Of a stretch of 28,988 nucleotides of DNA, positions 28,661-28,988 are shown piece after piece. The DNA comes from JAKAWQ01 sp035549615. GTDB lineage: Bacteria; Pseudomonadota; Alphaproteobacteria; Acetobacterales; Acetobacteraceae. The notes beneath the pieces were generated by a model. It had not been told where the DNA came from. It saw only the letters and a list, made by a program, of their open reading frames with translations, and ran no database searches. The translations under genes and the position numbers were made by a program. Every line of letters starts with the position of its first letter. Position 1 is the stretch's first letter. The stretch spans positions 1 to 28,988 of the forward strand of contig DASZQO010000009.1 of NCBI GenBank assembly GCA_035549615.1. Reading direction: 5' to 3'.

Positions 28661-28988
28661 GCCTGGACCCAGCTTCCGTTGGGAGATTGGCAGTAGCGTT
28701 CGTTCTGTTGGATCTCGTTGCCTTGGATATAGGCGACCTGGTGGACAAGCTTGCACTGAGTGCCGTTGCTCTGCGGCTGCACGGCGATGACCTGCGAAGA
28801 GCCCGACGCCCCGCTATGGTCCGACTGCCAGGTGGCCGGCGGTGGTGGCGCGGCAGCCACGGCGCTCGGGCTGCTGACTGGCTCTTCGAGGGCGCGCTGG
28901 GTGGCGTTTGACGCGATCTGGCGATCACGCTCGTCGAGCTGGCGGCCGATCGCACTGCCGACGAAATAGCCGGCGACGTGGCCCGGCG
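28657..28988 (-). CDS. Glycine-zipper surface/17-kDa antigen-like protein, C-terminal part
   Basis: The frame is open to the end of the window, so the N-terminus is missing. The visible 109 residues begin PGHVAGYFVGSAIGRQLDERDRQ, the end of a glycine-zipper membrane segment. An Ala/Pro-rich stretch follows, and then a C-terminal domain with two cysteines (GTQCKLVHQVAYIQGN and NERYCQSPNGSWVQA). The arrangement is typical of rickettsial 17-kDa-antigen-like outer-membrane lipoproteins. It overlaps the next gene by an ATGA at 28657-28660. Function beyond envelope association is not known. Confidence 0.8.
   Translation of the reverse strand, partial: PGHVAGYFVGSAIGRQLDERDRQIASNATQRALEEPVSSPSAVAAAPPPPATWQSDHSGASGSSQVIAVQPQSNGTQCKLVHQVAYIQGNEIQQNERYCQSPNGSWVQA

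Overview
The window looks like a chromosomal segment of a GC-rich alphaproteobacterium, most likely from the Acetobacteraceae or a close relative. The grounds are the xoxF/xoxG/xoxJ type, the DUF721(DciA-like)-mutY pair, codon use and overall GC; this is an inference from family knowledge, not a database result. Most of the first 21 kb is a methylotrophy and quinoprotein island.

Left part (1-4123). The minus strand carries the glutathione-linked formaldehyde pathway: the 5' part of S-(hydroxymethyl)glutathione dehydrogenase (frmA/adhC type), gfa, and a small cytochrome c. Divergent from these is a sigma-54-dependent AcoR-type activator (2123-4123).

Xox block (4412-7775, minus strand). xoxF (lanthanide-type methanol dehydrogenase), then xoxG (cytochrome), then xoxJ (binding-protein-like partner). 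A perfect 9-bp stem-loop lies between xoxF and xoxG. I found consensus-perfect sigma-54 promoters (TGGCAC-N5-TTGC) upstream of both xoxF (7980-7997) and the small cytochrome c (1921-1937). Each has a similar CGTGACAG...ACAATYTGT element about 80-125 bp further upstream. Together with the adjacent sigma-54 activator, this suggests one regulon joining methanol oxidation, its electron acceptor and formaldehyde removal.

Transport block (8180-16113). A small five-cysteine exported protein is divergent from a complete NitT/TauT-like ABC importer (binding protein, permease, ATPase). This is followed by a quinoprotein-associated ABC set (binding protein, beta-propeller, ATPase, ABC-2 permease, exported protein). 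That second set matches the lanthanide-linked Lut/Ped type of transporter. No TonB receptor, PQQ biosynthesis gene or mxaF is in the window.

Right part. gloB (glyoxalase II family) is followed by a second, divergent PQQ dehydrogenase (HDWD motif, no vicinal disulfide). Next comes a cytochrome c fused to an unrecognised N-terminal domain through a long Ala/Pro linker. After that come housekeeping and metabolic genes: a DUF721 protein, mutY, bifunctional NAD(P)HX repair (nnrDE type), malonyl-CoA decarboxylase and an AceE-like thiamine-diphosphate enzyme. The window ends with a translationally coupled pair on the minus strand: a glycine-zipper surface protein (cut by the window end) and a ClpP-fold exported protein. 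I saw no tRNA, rRNA, CRISPR array or intact insertion sequence.
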